Made by a program: the position numbers and the translations under genes. The notes below the pieces were generated by a model, which had not been told where the DNA came from, searched no databases, and saw nothing but the letters and a program-made list of their open reading frames with translations. 64,000 nt of DNA, from assembly GCF_033807715.1 (NCBI RefSeq), contig NC_084597.1, positions 12,455,170-12,519,169 of the forward strand. The letters are read 5' to 3'. The DNA is from Cololabis saira (Eukaryota; Chordata; Actinopteri; Beloniformes; Belonidae). This document shows positions 1 to 31,000 of this stretch, in pieces. Position 1 is the first letter of the stretch. Every line of letters begins with the position of its first letter.

Positions 1-81
1 CCCCCAGAAAGAACAGAAAACATTATCAATATATTTTAAATTATTTCTTTCTAACATGAAATATATTGCTTTCAATGCCAG

Positions 82-18136
<18,055 letters not shown>

Positions 18137-18537
18137 ATCTGCATTTACTCACGCTGCTTTCAATAATGTAGCTCCTTCAACTGAGCAGATGTTCTCGCCT
18201 TTCCATCCTGCTGTTAAATTTCTCCCTAGAAATGAAAGCCTTTTATACCTTAATTGCACAAGCCCTGCCTTTTTTAATTTGATTTATTTTAGGTACTGAA
18301 GATGTAAAAAAAAAAAGACTATGTAAATAATCCCTATGCTTTAACATTTTTTTCCCTTTTATACTATGCATATAGAAATGTATTTTATTACTGACTAGTT
18401 TTTACTGTTTTACTTTAATGTATAGGATTACTATGTTTGAGGAATTAGGTGCAAATGCAGTAAAAACAAGTATCAAAAGTAAAACCATCTTGTCTGCGGC
18501 ATTTTCATTTACAAGTCTCACTGTGGTACAAAAGTCC

Positions 18538-19007
18538 CTTTATTAGTATATGCATTTTGTTTTTAACTGTAAATCTTGGCAGCAACTTCAGAGCATGGGT
18601 ACACAACAAATGCAAAAATAGCTCAAGATTCAATGTAAAATGAAGCACAACAATAATTTCTACTACATTTAGTTAGAGAGTATTTATTTAAGAAGCACTT
18701 TAAAAAAGTCTGGTCACTGTGACCTATAAAACTAGGCCTGGAAAAAAAAAAGATGGAGCACAGTCAGCGACTGATGTTGGGTAGCACCACGCTCTCAGTT
18801 CACTTTCAATAGATTTGGCTTTTTTTCCTCACTTGGACTTCTGGCACCAGTAATACTTCAACTTTGTTTACCTCAAAAGACAGAAAAGAGGACATGTCAC
18901 CAGAATTTTGTCTCTGGTTTGTCACGGTTATGAAATTATGTTTTTGGGGAGGAAGAATTAAAACCTGCCCATTTTTTTTAAATGTATATTAAGAGCAAAT
19001 TCCACAT
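18538..19007 (-). other. nup188: nup188 3' UTR with candidate poly(A) signals
   Basis: After the stop (complement of 19008-19010), AATAAA-type hexamers on the minus strand appear as plus-strand tttatt near 18681-18686 and 18538-18543. This UTR faces that of cdk5rap2, which runs the other way from 18137, so the two transcripts could overlap at their 3' ends. Confidence 0.45.
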
Positions 19008-22000
19008 TTATCTCTGCACGAGTCTGAGGAAGGCCTGAACAAGCTGAATGACGGGCTCCTGGCCTTCGTGGCTCATCTTGGAGCTGGAAAGAGGGGGCTT
19101 GGACTGGGCAGAGGGGAGGATGCCACTGGCTGGAGAGGATGGAGAGCCCCTCCGGAAGTGGCGGGACAGGCTGGAGAGAAGAGTGCTCTGGAGATGGAAA
19201 TAAGAAATTTACATTCATGAAAACCGCAACTGTACCTCTCTGCAGAATTTTACAATTTGTTATGTAGATCACTTCACTGTTGGATGTTAAAGGGGACTTA
19301 TTATGAAAAACACGCTTTTTCTTGCTTTAACATATATAAACAGGGCTGCACATAATTATTTTGGTCTGGTGCTCAGAGGAGCCCCTGGATATGTGACTTG
19401 GGCCTCCAAAAACACGGTGACCATTCTCGCCGGATCGATAAAAGAGGGATGCAGGAATAAGTTATAGGCAAAACGATATTTATTCACTTATAAAGATGAA
19501 TTAACAAATTATGGTGCGTGTTAGTCTGTAGAGTCAGTATAAAAGTTACAGTTTTTATCGGCCAGATTGGGATGCTCACGGCATATTTTGCACCTAGGGT
19601 TGCCACCTTTCAGAAATAGAAATAAAGGACGCCCCGATTTCAGCAGCGCAGGAGCCAAAAAAAAGCCCCAAAACTTCTAAACTGCATAAAAATGTGTTTA
19701 TTTTATATGAAAAAACTTGTTCTTTAATAGCATTGAACTTGCATGACTGTACAGACAGCCAACCAGATAGCAGCTGAAATAGCCTCCTATGCTCTGTATG
19801 TCCACATCAGCCAAGGTGTAGCATATTGCTACAGGTGAGGAATATGGTGTAAAAGTTAACTTATTTCAATAATTCAACTAGAATATGGTGTAAAAGTTAA
19901 TTTATTTCAATAATTAAACTAGAATATGGTGTAAAAGTTTATTTCAATAATTCAACTAGAATATGGTGTAAAAGTTAATTTATTTCAATAATTCAACTAG
20001 AATATGGTGTAAAAGTTAATTTATTTCAATTATTCAACTAGAATATGGTGTAAAAGTTAATCTATTTCAATATTCATTCATTCATTATTTTACCCGCTTT
20101 ATCCCTTGCGGGGTCACGGGGGTCTGCTGGAGCCTATCCCAGCTTATTTTAGGTGAGAGGCAGGGGCTACACCCTGGACAGGTCACCAGTCCATCACAGG
20201 GCCACATATAAACACACAAACCATGCACACAACCACACTCACGCTCACACCTACGGGCAATTTAGAATCACCGATTAACCTAAATATGCATGTTTTTGGA
20301 CTGTGGGAGGAAGCCGGAGTACCCGGAGAAAACCCACGCAAGCACGGGGAGAACATGCAAACTCCACACAGAAAGGCCCCTGCCGGGCCTGGGAGTCGAA
20401 CCGGGGACCTTCTTGCTGTGAGGCAACAGTGCTAACCACTAAGCCACCGTGCTGCCCATTTCAATAATTCAACTTAAAAGGTGAAACTAATATATTACCT
20501 AGTCTTATTACATGCAAAGCAAGATATGTTGAACCTTTATTTGTTATAATTTTGATGATGGAATTGTTTATTGATTTCATAAAATATTCTCTAATTTATT
20601 TTTTATTTGGAGTTTTCATAAACTGAGCCATAATCAGAGAGCAGCGTCTTGCTGGTGCAGGAATGCTGCACGCAGTGACGGACACTGGCTGATTTATGGT
20701 TCCACGTTGCACCAACGCAGAGCTTACGGGGTAGGATACGCGGGAACGCGAACGTACGGTACGCGTCGCCGCGTAACATCATGCAGCCACTTCTCGGTGA
20801 ACACACGTTTTCTGTTCGATTCGGGTAGTGGTTCAGTTTGGCGTCTCTTTGTAGTTGGTGGTGGTGGAACGCCAAAATAATTACTTAATGGCGCTTGCTT
20901 CTTGGACATTTTGACGAGACGTGTCGGGGTTTGTTCAGTAAAGCTGATCCTTACCTCTCTTCCTGCCCAACCCACCGCCACAACGAGCATGGAGGGGGAC
21001 GCGCTGTGATTGGCCAGTACCAACTTTGAGTGGAAGTTCTGGGGAAAAGCTCTCCCAATAGATTTTTTAATATTAGTATTCTGGTCTGGCCACAACCAAT
21101 AATATGAGCCCCAGCTGTTGGTACGCAAAGGCGCTTCGCAGCACAAGATTGACAGCGCACTGTGGATTTTGACGGCGCATGCGCTCTGGCGGCCCACTTA
21201 TGTGCAGCCCTGATTATAAAGTGGTCTCCCCTCAACCTGCCAACTCGAAGGAGGAAAGCAACCAAATTCTGCAGTGTCTGTACAGACAGAATCCAGCAGG
21301 TTAGAGAATGGGAAGATAAAGACATGGCTCAGAGGCTGAATTTCTAATTTATTTAGCAAAAACAATCAAAAGCTTGTTTTTAAGACATTCAAAGCCTGTT
21401 TAAAATAGATATTAGATGCCATAATAGGTCCCCTTTAAAGTAGAGTTGAATATGGCCATAAGTCTTTGAAAAGCTTGAGTTTAAGTTGAAGATCTCACCA
21501 GTTCAGAGCTGAGCTCTTGTTTAAGTCTCTGCTTGTCTCGAGGGATGATGGAAGGATCTTTGAGACAGCGAACAGCCTGAGAGATGAGCACGTAGAAACA
21601 GTTCTCCATAGTGAACATTAGCAATGACCTGAGAGGAGACAGAAAAATAAAAGTAGGACTAGTACTCATCCAGTTACAAGTTATCAGAGATGTCAAAAGT
21701 ATTCACATTCATTACTCAGGTAGAAGTATACTAGAGATAGATACTATCTCTAGATAGATAGATACTAGAGTTTAAAAATACTCCTGTAGAAGTTGAAGTA
21801 TCAACTCAAGTTTTTTACTCAAGTAAAAGTATAAAAGTACTGGTTTCAAAACTACTTAAAGTATAAAAGTAAAAGTAATGTAAGGGGGAAAAAAGCCATT
21901 AAGGACAAAAGCCATTGAAAATGAATGTATCTTATATAATGTAAATATATTAAAGAACCATATATGTGTACTATTGAGCATTAACATGTGTTTCAGAGAG

Positions 22001-25000
22001 CAGAAGATATGATGACTAGTTGCCTATAAGTATTGTAATGGTGCAAAAAGTCAAACTTCAGAGGCATGTTATCATTTATTCTAACCTTTATTGGAATGTA
22101 CATCCAAGTTTAGTTGCAGGAATCTGAGGGAACGGATGTAAGAACAAAACTGGACAAGAACATCTGAAACAACCACAACCAAATTCACTCTATCCGGATG
22201 GAGCAATTTAACTGGATAGTTTTTTTTTAAAGGCCGAAATGGAATAGAGTAACGAGGCTGTTTTTAAAATGTAAGGAGTAAAAAGTACAGATAATTGCGT
22301 GAAAATGTAAGGAGTAAAAGTAAAAAGTCGTCTGAAAAATAATTACTCCAGTGAAGTATAGATAACCAAAATTTCTACTTAAGTAAGGTAACAAAGTATT
22401 TGTACTTCGTTACTTGACACCTCTGCAAGTTATTAAATCTAGAGTTTTTCTGTGGCTATGGCTTGTAGGAGAGACATTTACTCACTTCAGGGCCTGGAGC
22501 TCATCTGATGAAGCCAATGCAGCTATGGTCAGAGAGACGGGCTCTTTTTTCTTCTCCATCTGTAATAAAGAGCACAAAATGACCGGTGATCTACTGTAGA
22601 CTGACAGTAGCTGAAATTACACATCTATTCAATCCCTACCTCACTCAGCATGCTCAGGGCCACGTTGATGGTGGCCAGCAGGGTCCCAAATGAAGGAGCC
22701 ACATCAGGGTCAAACGCTGGAGTGGTGAAGCTAAGTACGAACAGGGTCCTGTACTCAGTCAGGTCCATGGACTAACACACAAACAAAACAATGGTACAAA
22801 GTTTCACTCTACTTTTTATCCTCCTGGGTTTGTATAAATGAGGAGGGATGATGTGGATCTGCAGTCTGACCTGGTCCAGGAGTATCTGGCAGCAGTCTGG
22901 AGTGAAGTGCTGCAGAGTTGCCAGAGTTTTGCTGAGGATCTTCAGCAGGCTGCACTGCACGGCCAGCAGGGCCTTCTGCTCAGCCTCCTCCTTGTCTGCT
23001 CCTCCACTCCCCGACTCTTTATTTAGGGTCTGTGAGGGCCGTTGCGTCCTGGCAAGGGGTCCCGGGGGCATCGCCTCCCCATTTTTGGCCTTAAAAAAAA
23101 CACCACAGATGTGTTAAAAAAAAAAACAATTTTCCGATTCTAAATAGATTCTCATTAATTCCTAAAAATCGATTTGTGTGTTTAAAGATCGATTTTTTTT
23201 TATTTTCATCATTACAACTTTTGGTATTTTTTTTGTTTATGCCCAAAAAAGGACGTTTTGTTGGACACAAGAATAACTACGGCCATGTTTTTACCTTTAA
23301 ATATGTTTATAGTGATGAAAACATGAAAGTTTTCAGTCATAATTGCATAAATTGTCTATATTTCATTACTTTATATACTGTCTTGGGGCTACATTTGCAT
23401 AAAATTAAAAACCGAAATATACCGAAAATGAAAACATTTAAAACGGAATGTGGGAAAAAAAAAAATCAAACCGATTTCATCCGTCTCCGTTTTCTGCCCT
23501 GGATCTGTTTGGTAATTCTGCCACAAAATGTTTCTGAAAGCGGTTCTATCAGCATTCTTGGAGCTGATTGGTCCTTACAGCATCATTAGCTGCCAATACT
23601 TGCTGTTGAATCTCAATATAATACTAGTATTAATATGTTGCATAACTACAGTCATATCATTCATGCAACAGCTCAAAAAACTGTTATAACACTAACCCAA
23701 ATCAATATCAGAATCGAATCGTATCAAATCAAATCTTGATAATTGAAGCCGTTGTGAGAGCGTGATCTGGAGGTGACGTTTAATCCTGGAGACTGGGACA
23801 AGATCTGCAGCGGGACTTTTCCTAAATGTACCTCAATCTCTATACATGAACAGAACTTAAAATGTTTCCACAGGACTTTCTACATCCCTGTTCGCCTCCA
23901 AAAAATGTTCCCTGACACTTCCAACCTCTGTTATAAATGTAAGACACACAAAGGTACATTTATCCATTTGTTTTGGTCATGTAATCACATCCAGATTTTC
24001 TGGAAGGGGGTTCACTCTGTAATCCAGGAGGTCATTGGTAAACAGCTCTCGCTGACTCCTTTCTTTTTACTTAACCATGATGCCCCAGACAATTTTTTGG
24101 ACACGGACACCAAATCTCTGTTGATAATTATTTTGTTCCTGGCTAAAAAAATGTATCTTGCTGCGGTGGTCCACTCCCCAGGTCCCTACAGTCGACATCT
24201 GGATGTCACAGATTTCTGCTCTTATTCCTCTCGAGAAGTTGACCCATGACCTTAATCACAAATCTGACAAGTTTTGGAGGATCTGGGAACCATTGCACTC
24301 CTTCTTACAGAAGCCTTAACTCAGCTTCTGCGCCTGAAGGATGAGGACTGCCTATTCTTTCTTTCACTTATCCCATGTATGTGCTCTTCGTTTACCTGTC
24401 TCTTAATTTACCTATTTTACTTATTGATTTTATGCAAACGTACTGCGCAGCGCTTTCTGTTGGTTTGGGGTGGGTTGTTTTTTTTGTTTTTTTTCTTTTA
24501 ATTTAATTTTTATGTTTTGTTGTATTTAATTTTGTTCTGTTCTAATACACGAGAACTTTTCAGACCTGGAGGTAGTGATGGAGCATCTTTTTGCTGTGGA
24601 GCAGATACGTGCAGGTCTGGCACAGGTAACAAAGGTTCACCTGTAGAGAGAAGATGGAAGTGAAGTGCGTACATATATGCAAGACTCCAACTGTTCTCTT
24701 TGTGGATACGGTTATGGGACTTGCCTGGATGTCTCTGAGCAGGTTGGGGAGATGAAACTGCCACTCCTTACAGAAGCTGGAGAGCTGCAGCAGGAATCCA
24801 ACGGTGTGATCTGCCTCATCCAGACAGGCCAGGCTCTGCACTGTGCGCACTGCGTTCAGACACTGAGCAGACGGAAAACAGGGGGTTTGTTTGCAATCAA
24901 TGCACCCCCCATCAATGCACTGCAATGTCTTCAAATTACTGCAGTCCTACCTGTAATATACGTTCTTGATGTACTCCCACAAAGTCCAGGGCTTCATTGA

Positions 25001-28000
25001 TGAAGTTGTAGCGCAGAGTCTTGAGAAGACTCTCCATTAAAGACAAGCAGAGGCGATACACGCCAGGCCAACAGGCAGAATCCTGGGACCTCCGGGTAAA
25101 ACTCTGGTCATAAAAACATTTTGCTACGGCCTATTAACTCTGAAATCAAAATGAAAAAGAAAAAAAAACATCTGTTGCAATTTTACTTATTTTACCTGCG
25201 ATGCACCATTTGACGAGGCCTCGTATACGCTCAGAAGAGGGAGACAGATAGTCTGGATGACTCCTGCCCCAGCGACAGCTGCTGCCCCCTGGAAGAAAAA
25301 TGAAGAGGTTCTCAATAATGGATGGATGGATGGATGGATACTTTATTAATTCAGAGGAAAATTCAAAGTATTCAGCAGCTACATAGATGCCCAAAAAGCA
25401 GGTTAGTATCAAGGACAGACAGAAAAACTTGGTAAGTAACATATAATAACATACAGGACTGTCTCAGAAAATTTGAATATTGTGATAAAGTTCTTTATTT
25501 TCTGTAATGCAATTAAAAAAACTAAAATGTCATACATTCTGGATTCATTACAAAACAACTTAAAATCTTGCAAGCCTTTTATTATTTTAATATTGCTGAT
25601 TATGGCTTACAGTTTATGATTCCCAGAATATTCTAATTTTTTGAGATAGGATATTGGAGTTTTCTTAAGCTGTAAGACATGATCAGCAATATTAAAATAA
25701 TAAAAGGCTTGCAATATTTCAGTTGATTTGTAATGAATCAGGAACGTATGACATTAATTGCATTACAGAAAATCACAATATTCTAATTTTCGGAGACAGT
25801 CCTGTAGTAGTGCAGCTCCTCAACGAAAGTATCAAGTGTAGATTAAAAGTGTAGATTACACTTTAAAGTGTCAAGTGTAGATTAATAAAGCACAGAAGTA
25901 ACAGGAGACTTTGTTTTTACCCGAGGAGTCCGGGCCAGTGTGAGCAGCAGGTGAAGTGCAGCCTCGGTGAAGTACAGATTGTGTTTGGAGCGCAGGCTGA
26001 GCTCGACAGCACTTAGGACCGAGGGCAGGACCGGGACCTTCCTCATCACAGAGACCCAGTGTTCACCGTCCTCATCGTTGCGGCACAGCTCCTTTGCTAA
26101 GTGGAGTGCAAGGACGCCCACCTGATTTGAAAAACATTAAATGAGTCATTTAGAAAAGTTTTTAGAGCTGACATCTACTGTATGTTGAAATAACAGTTCA
26201 GTGAAAGGTGCAAAGACATCAAACTTTTTACTCCTTCCCCAGTAGTTAAGACTGTGAAAAATAACCTCACTCAGATACTTTACTTCAGGGGTGTCAAATG
26301 TGCAGCCCGAGAGAAGTTTCCAACGCAAAAAAACGAAATGTTAATTTACTAAAAAGGAAGGCATAAATAATTGCCATGAATCGCAGCATATCCGATAATA
26401 TATTTCTTCTACAAATCCATTGTTATTCCACAAAGAGAGCAGTTTGACATTTTTTTAGTTTTCTAGAATGCATTTGCCGATTTTATTTCTTTGTAGACGG
26501 TCGTTTATTTTTATTAACTGACTACTATTATATATTTTCGCAGGAAAAATATCACTGCTAAAAAAGATGATAGAAGATATTTATTCTGAGAATTTCAGTT
26601 TTGAATACGAGGATAGTGACAAAGTAAAACAGTTAAAAGAGAAGTACTGACTTTTTCGGCACACTGGCGTAAATATCCGCGCCAATTTTTAAAAATAAAT
26701 ACACTTAATTGTACTGGAAAAATCTCTAAATCACAAAGAAACACTCTCAGATGTAATAAGAAAGATTTTGCTTTTGATTAAATTTCCTATAAAAAAGCGA
26801 AATATAAAAAAACATACTTGTTTCTGTTTATCTTTGTAAAATGATATTAAAAGTATCTTACATAATTCAGGAAAAAAACCGAGAAATTTCAAAGAAAAGA
26901 TCCTGAAGAAATATATTTTACATAATTAGAGTGTAAACAAAGTGCATATTTCCTTTAAAATTAACTAAACTGATATTGGATTAGATAACAATAGTAAAAA
27001 AAAAAAAAGAATCAGGAAAAAAAACATTTTGGCACCGTTTTTGTTATTTTGAGCGTGCGGCCCGCGAGAAAAAAATTGGTCAAATCCGGCCCGCCAAGCA
27101 AAATGAGTTTGACACCCCTGCTTTACTTAATTCAAAACTACACAACTTGAATAATAAAAGAACTCTGTTATGATTCAACACCTCATTTTGGCACCTTCAG
27201 AAGGCGAGGATAGGAATGAGGATGGGTTTAAAACAAAAAACATCTGTACACAAAATCAACAGATTACTTTCTCGTCGCTGCTCTTACCCCGTCTCTCTGG
27301 TCTTTCTGTGGGCCTCGAGGAGACTCCGTCTCCATGTTGTCCTCGTCCTCCACCATCTCTCCCCCCAGGCTCATGTGACGAGTGCTGTCAATGAGCGCCA
27401 ACGCCTCGTCTTTAACCGTTTCACACACGCTTGACAGTAGCTGGGGCAGCTGGGAAATATCTCCACCTTGTTGCCAGTCAAGAAAAACACAGTTATCGCT
27501 GAACCCTCGATGGAAACACAAACACGGGCGCATGTCCTTCATACCATTGAGTCCCTGAATCTGCAGCACAGATATGAGTGCAGAGAAGATTTTGGCTTTG
27601 GTTCTCTCCATCATCTGCTGGTCAACTTGCAAGACGCTCTCCAGGATCAGGGCGAGGGGAGACAGGATGTCAGGAGCTGCTGCGACAACACTTGAGACAG
27701 AGAAGCAGCAGACATTATGCCAGGAAAGGGATCTAGGATCTCTCACATTCCTCTTCTGTCAAATACGAACTATATACCTTCTCCACTGTTTCATGAGGAT
27801 GACTAGTAACGTGGCCATCATGGATCCAAGACGAAGACACGGCACAGACATGGGTGTGGTGAGCTAAAAGAGACAGGCGTTAAAATATATAACAATAAAA
27901 GAAAAAGAAAAATTTGCAAGGAATTTATTTTCTGTCAAGACTTACAGCAGCTTTAGTCCCATCCAGGACGTCCATGAAAAGCTTCAGCTTGGTCGAGTCC

Positions 28001-31000
28001 TCCGTCAGCTGCATCACATCGGCCTAAAAACATAAAAGTTTCTGGTTTCTCTATGGATGAGCTTTAAGCAAGACAATAAAAATGTATTTCATAAACAAAA
28101 TAAAAAGTATATTAGTGATGTATATTAATTTCTTGTCTTGAGTTAAAAATCAATGCCACCCTCCAAAATATAAACAGATAATCTACAGATCAGAGTATGT
28201 TTAAAATAATGTAAAATAGATAGCCTCTAGCACATAGAGCAGTGGTTCCCAAGCTTTTTTCCTTGGAATCCTTGGAGTAAAGTGATTTGTTACAAATCCT
28301 TAATTGAAAAAATTTACATTATGTTTTTTAGATACATTTCTCTTTGGTTTACCCTGTATAGATTGGACTCTTGAATTTAGGATATTGTAGGAGACCGGTT
28401 CAATTATGATTATAATTACTGATATTGCTTATTGGTTGTTTGTGTTGTATTTATTTTTTGTTATTTTGTCTTTTCCTTCTTTTCTTTTCATTTTTAAATT
28501 TGTATAGGTTATATATGATATGATATTGTGAGGAAGGGACAGGACTAAATAAGCGTTCTGCTTCCTCCTGTTCCCTCTCGAACACATTGTTTTGCTTTGT
28601 GTTTTATTTTTGAATGAGACTGTTAAATTGTTTAGCTTTTTTTATATTTTGATGCTTTTAATTTGATTGGGTTTTGTTGTGTTCGAGACAAAGCCAACAA
28701 TAAACAATAAATAAACAATATACAGATGACTTTGTTTTTCTTGTCTTCATTTTGTGTCAATGTATAAAATACGCTCACTCTCATCTCTCATCTCACTCAT
28801 CTTCTCCCGCTTTTCCGTTACCGGGTCGCGGGGGCAGCAGCCTCAGCAGGGATGCCCAGACTTCCCTCACCCCAGACACCTCCTCCAGCTCTTCCGGGGG
28901 GAGTCCGAGGCGTTCCCAGGCCAGCCGAGAGACATAGTCTCTCCAGCGTGTCCTGGGTCTTCCCCGGGGTCTCCTCCCGGTGGGACATGCCTGGAACACC
29001 TCCCTAGGGAGGCGTCCAGGAGGCATCCGGTACAGATGCCCAAGCCACCTCAGCTGACTCCTCTCAATGTGGAGGAGTAGCGGCTCGACTCCGAGCTCCT
29101 CCCGGGTGACCGAACTCCTCACCCTATCTCTAAGGGAGCGTCCAGCCACCCTGCGGAGGAAACTCATCTCGGCCGCTTGTATCCGCGATCTTGTCCTTTC
29201 GGTCACTACCCAAAGTTCATGACCATAGGTGAGGGTAGGGGCGTAGATTGACCGGTAAATCGAGAGCTTCGCCTTTCGACTCAGCTCCCTCTTTACCACG
29301 ACGGTCCAGTACATCGACCGCATAACTGCGGACGCTGCACCGATCCGCCTGTCAATCTCACGCTCCATTGTTCCCTCACTCGTGAACAAGATCCCGAGAT
29401 ACTTGAACTCCTCCACCTGAGGCAGGACTTCTCCACCCACCCGGAGAAGGCATGCCACCCTTTTCCGGTCGAGAACCATGGCCTCGGTCTTGGAGGTGCT
29501 GATTCTCATCCCTGCCGCGTCGCACTCGGCCTCAAACCGCCCCAGCACATGCTGGAGGTCCCGGTCTGATGAAGCCAACAGGACAACATCATCTGCAAAA
29601 AGCAGAGATGAAATCCTGAGGTTCCCAAACCGGATCCCCTCCGGCCCCTGGCTGCGCCTAGAAATCCTGTCCATAAAAATTATGAACAGGACCGGTGACA
29701 AAGGGCAGCCCTGCCGGAGTCCAACATGCACCGGGAACAAGTCTGACTTACTGCCGGCAATGCGAACCAGACTCCTGCTTCGATCATACAGAGACCGGAC
29801 AGCCCTTAGTAGAGGGCCCCGGACTCCATACTCACTCAGCACCCCCCACAGAATGGCACGAGGGACACGGTCAAATGCCTTCTCCAGATCCACAAAGCAC
29901 ATGTAGACTGGTTGGGCAAATTCCCATGAACCCTCGAGCACCCTGCAGAGGGTGTAGAGCTGGTCCAGTGTTCCACGACCGGGACGAAAACCGCATTGTT
30001 CCTCCTGAATCCGAGGTTCGACTATCGGCCGTAATCTCCTCTCCAGTACCCTGGCGTAGACTTTCCCCGGGAGGCTGAGAAGTGTGATCCCCCTGTAGTT
30101 GGAACACACTCTCCGGTCCCCCTTTTTAAACAGAGGTACCACCACCCCGGTTTGCCACCCCAGCGGTACTGTCCCCTTCCTCCATGCAATGTCGCAGAGG
30201 CGTGTCAACCAAGACAGCCCTACGACATCCAGAGACTTGAGGTACTCAGGGCGAATCTCATCCACCCCCGGTGCCCGGCCACCGAGGAGCTTACGAACCA
30301 CCTCGGTGACCTCGGCTTGGGTGATGGATGAGCACGCCTCCGAGCCCCAACCCTCTGCTTCCTCAGTGGAAGGCATGTCAGTCGGGTTAAGGAGATCCTC
30401 AAAGTATTCCTTCCACCGTCCGACAATGTCCCCAGTCGAGGTCAACAGCTCCCCACCAGCACCATAAATGGTGCCGGCAGAGTACTGCTTCCCCCTTCTG
30501 AGGCGCCGAACGGTCCTCCAGAATTTCCTCGAGGCCGACCGAAAGTCCTCCTCCATGGCCTCCCCGAACTCCTCCCAGACCCGAGTTTTTGCCTCCAAGA
30601 CTGCCCGAGCCGCGGCCCGCTTGGCCTGCCGGTACCTATCTACTGCGTCAGGAGTCCCACCGGCCAACATAGCCCGGTAGGACTCCTTCTTCAGTCTGAC
30701 GGCATCCTGTACTTCCGGTGTCCACCACCGGGTTCTAGGATTGCCGCCACGACAGGCACCGGAGACCTTGCGTCCACAGCTTCGAGCCGCCGCGCCGACA
30801 ATGGAGGCAGAGAACATGGTCCACTCGGACTCGATGTCCCCTGCCTCCCCCGGGATCCGAGAGAAGCTCTCCCGGAGGTGGGAGTTGAAGATGTCCCTGA
30901 CAGAGGGCTCAGCCAGACGTTCCCAACAGACCCTCACAATCCGTTTGGGTCTGCCCGGTCTGTCCAACCTCCTCCTCCGCCAGCGCATCCAACTCACCAC

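Larger units (their letters stand above)
19341..21212. mobile_element. hAT-like element, family J copy 2, inverted relative to copy 1
   Basis: Same ends as 14132-15547 in opposite orientation. Flanking 8-mers tatataaa / attataaa agree at six positions. It encodes the same [16 protein letters not shown] on the minus strand (about 20910-20724) and carries an expanded minisatellite (19845-20070) interrupted by the repeat at 20075-20458. Nested in the TTAA element 19291-21434, in the last nup188 intron. Confidence 0.8.
19291..21434. mobile_element. TTAA-flanked MITE, family K copy 1
   Basis: Ends aggggacttattatg / cataataggtcccct, flanked by TTAA on both sides (19287-19290, 21435-21438), as for piggyBac- or Kolobok-type elements. 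Most of its length is the nested family J element. The right part (aaaaacaatcaaaagcttg) matches 44068-45772 in inverted orientation. Confidence 0.82.

Noticed and set aside
29478..30680. Several plus-strand ORFs of 70-142 codons
   Set aside because: Antisense shadows of the GC-rich Rex3 reverse transcriptase ORF.
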